Assembly (NCBI GenBank): GCA_963921825.1
Contig: OY997591.1
Coordinates: forward strand, 16,797,515-16,861,514
Direction of reading: 5' to 3'
DNA: 64,000 bases
Origin: Erodium maritimum
Taxonomy: Eukaryota; Streptophyta; Magnoliopsida; Geraniales; Geraniaceae
Position 1 is the stretch's first letter. Each line of letters starts with the position of its first letter. The notes below the pieces were generated by a model. That model was not told the origin of the DNA. It ran no database searches and worked only from the letters and a program-made list of their open reading frames with translations. Made by a program: the position numbers and the translations under genes. Of the stretch, positions 62,394-64,000 are shown one piece after another.

Positions 62394-64000
62394 ATGATGG
62401 AGGGGTTGAACTTTAAATTGAAGTTTAGAGTGATGCATGTGAGAGATTATGATGTTTTATTCGGAGTAGATTGGTTGAAAACTGTATCTCCAATTAAGTT
62501 GGATTATGGTCTGAGATCCATTACAATAACCATCAAAAATAGGGAGTTGGTGCTGAAAGAAGAAGAAGGTATGAGGGATTGTAGAATGATAAGCATCTAG
62601 GGAGTGTTGAGTGAACTGAAGCAAGGTCAAAAACTTTACATGGGATGTTTTATGATGATAAGGGACAAATAAAAGGTCCAAAGGAGAAGGTACATAGAGA
62701 AATACAATAGTTGTTACAAAAGTACTCTGAGGTCTTTGAGGTTCATAAGTCCTTACCTCCCTCAAGGGATTGTGATCATGTCATTCCTCTTATCCCAAGA
62801 AGCAAGCCACCTTCCATCAAACCTTACAGACTCAGCTTTCAACAGAAGAATGTGGTGGAGGGAATTATTCAAGAGATGCTTGACAGTGGAGTCATAAGGG
62901 AAAGTTACAGTCCTTATTCCTTTCCAGTTATGTTGGTTAAGAAAAAAGGTGGGAGCTAGATAATGTGTGTAGATTATAGAGAGTTGAGTGATCTCACCAT
63001 CAAAACAAATTCTCGATTCCAACCATTGAAGAGCTGCTGGATGAGCTTGATAGGAGTTGTTAATATTCAAAAATAGATATGAGGGTTGGTTACCATCAGA
63101 TCAGGATCAAGGAATGTGAAGAGGAGAAGACTGCTTTCAGAATTCACCTTGGACACTATGAATTTAGGGTGATTCCTTTTGGCTAAACCAATGCTCCTGC
63201 TTTATTTCAAGCACTTATGAATCAGGTCTGGAAGGCAAACCTAAGAAAATTTACAACGGTATTCTTTGATGATATTCTCATCCATAGAAAAACCTTGAGT
63301 CATCACTTGAAGCATGTAGAGCTCATACTACAATCACTCAAGGATAAGCAACTTTATGCCAAATTGAGCAAGTGTGAGTTTGGTAATTCCCAAGTGGAAT
63401 ATCTAGGACATGTCATTAATGGACAATGAATGTCTAATGACCTAGAAAAGATCAGATTGATGATTAATTGGCCAAGTCCTAGTTCATTAAAGGAGTCGAG
63501 GGGTTTCTTGGGGTTAACTGGTTATTACAAAAGATTTATTAAAGGCTATGGAGTTCTGGAAAAACCTCTCACTCCATTACTAAAAAAGAATTCTTTTGTG
63601 TGGAGCAATGAGGCCTAGGAAAGCTTTGAAAATCTTAAGGCATCAATGGTAACAACTCCTATTCTGAGATTACCTGACTTTAACCTTCCCTTTGTGATTG
63701 AAACAAATTCTTGTGAACATGGAATTGGGGGAGTTCTGATGCAAAAGTGAAGGCCAATTGCATTCATGAGCAAGGCATTGGGACTTAAGGTAATGGGGCT
63801 GCCAACTTATAAGAAAGAGCTTCTAGCAATCATGACAGCCATGCGAAGATGGATGCATTATTTGGAAAATCAAAGCTTTGTGATCAAGACTGATCAAAAA
63901 AGTCTGAAGTACTTATTGGAGCGGAAGTTAGCTACCTCTTTTCAACAGAAATGGTTAGCCAAGTTAATGGGGTTGACTTATACTATTGAATACAAGAAGG
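62394..64000 (+). pseudogene. Gypsy pol: protease end, RT, RNase H, broken
   Basis: The piece YDVLFGVDWLKTVSPIKLDY (62450-62510) is the end of the protease. RT starts near 62750 with SLPPSRDCDHVIPLIPRSKP and PVMLVKKKGGS. After frameshifts it reads [24 protein letters not shown] then TAA, TNAPALFQ, and FFDDILIHRKTLSHHLKHVE with catalytic DD. FLGLTGYYKRFIKGY and PLTPLLKK mark the RT/RNase H connection. RNase H begins PFVIETNSCEHGIGGVL, with N in the usual TDAS position. The window ends inside it. Confidence 0.85.

Larger units (their letters stand above)
60820..64000 (+). mobile_element. Ty3-gypsy element, 5' part (runs off the window)
   Basis: An LTR-like sequence ends at 61269 (CGTTACA), followed after one base by a primer-binding site. 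Gag, protease, RT and RNase H follow in Ty3-gypsy order. The left edge of the LTR cannot be set because the 3' LTR is outside the window. The Met-tRNA primer and the RT text (LPPSRDCDHVIPL) suggest a chromovirus-like lineage. Many stops and frameshifts are present. Confidence 0.8.

Noticed and set aside
1-64000. tRNA, rRNA or snoRNA genes
   Set aside because: None was noticed on reading either strand; no tRNA A/B box pair or rRNA core was recognised. A dedicated search such as tRNAscan would be needed to be sure.

Overview
This is a gene-poor, transposon-dense stretch of a flowering-plant nuclear genome, almost certainly a eudicot. The host genes that can be recognised belong to plant families: an S1-type self-incompatibility homologue (SPH), F-box genes with the F-box-associated C-terminal domain, and a captured piece of a BSD-domain gene. 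The mobile elements are plant types too: Ty1-copia and Ty3-gypsy elements primed by initiator Met-tRNA, L1-type LINEs with an RRM and a DUF4283-like region in ORF1, PIF/Harbinger, hAT and Mutator-like elements. I cannot name the species. The only host gene that looks intact is the SPH gene at 10376-10801.

Layout. A solo LTR (72-516) is followed by an old Ty1-copia element, Copia-1. Its 5' LTR remnant is at 1655 and its 3' LTR ends near 60276. Copia-1 is opened first by an RRM-type retroposon (2539-3229), then by an internally deleted LINE (LINE-A, 4001-7334), and finally by a ~50 kb block (7582 to about 57996). Its integrase breaks off after KKKPSMS at 7581 and resumes at HLRVFGC near 57997. 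The block holds an F-box fragment (7582-7887), a Pack-MULE-like element carrying a BSD gene piece (8190-10112), the SPH gene, two 3.4-3.5 kb solo LTRs of one family in opposite orientation (11165-14709 and 20089-23484), and a Mutator-like element with a perfect 9-bp target duplication (14850-16187). It also holds two LINEs with both ORFs: LINE-B (minus, 16488-29376) and LINE-C (plus, 29513-35214). After these come an F-box pseudogene (35357-39433) broken by a retroposon and a Harbinger element, and a copia derivative with inverted LTR ends (Copia-2, 39911-43071). The rest of the block is a patchwork of hAT and Harbinger pieces (43-47 kb), a copia with both LTRs (Copia-3, 48854-54105) carrying a hAT element in its 3' LTR, and a fourth RRM retroposon (56242-57930). 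A Ty3-gypsy element starts near 60.8 kb and runs off the window.

Nesting gives a relative history: Copia-1, then the block with its F-box genes, then LINE-B, then RRM retroposon #2 inside LINE-B, then a long solo LTR inside that retroposon. Target-site duplications (TSDs) at most junctions support these calls directly.

The least ordinary signal is a set of four short (0.7-1.8 kb) poly(A) retroposons. Those with an intact 5' part encode a single protein with a conserved N-terminal motif followed by an RRM, and they encode no reverse transcriptase. Their 3' ends resemble one another and differ from those of LINE-A, -B and -C. They may be non-autonomous elements whose only protein is an RNA-binding one.
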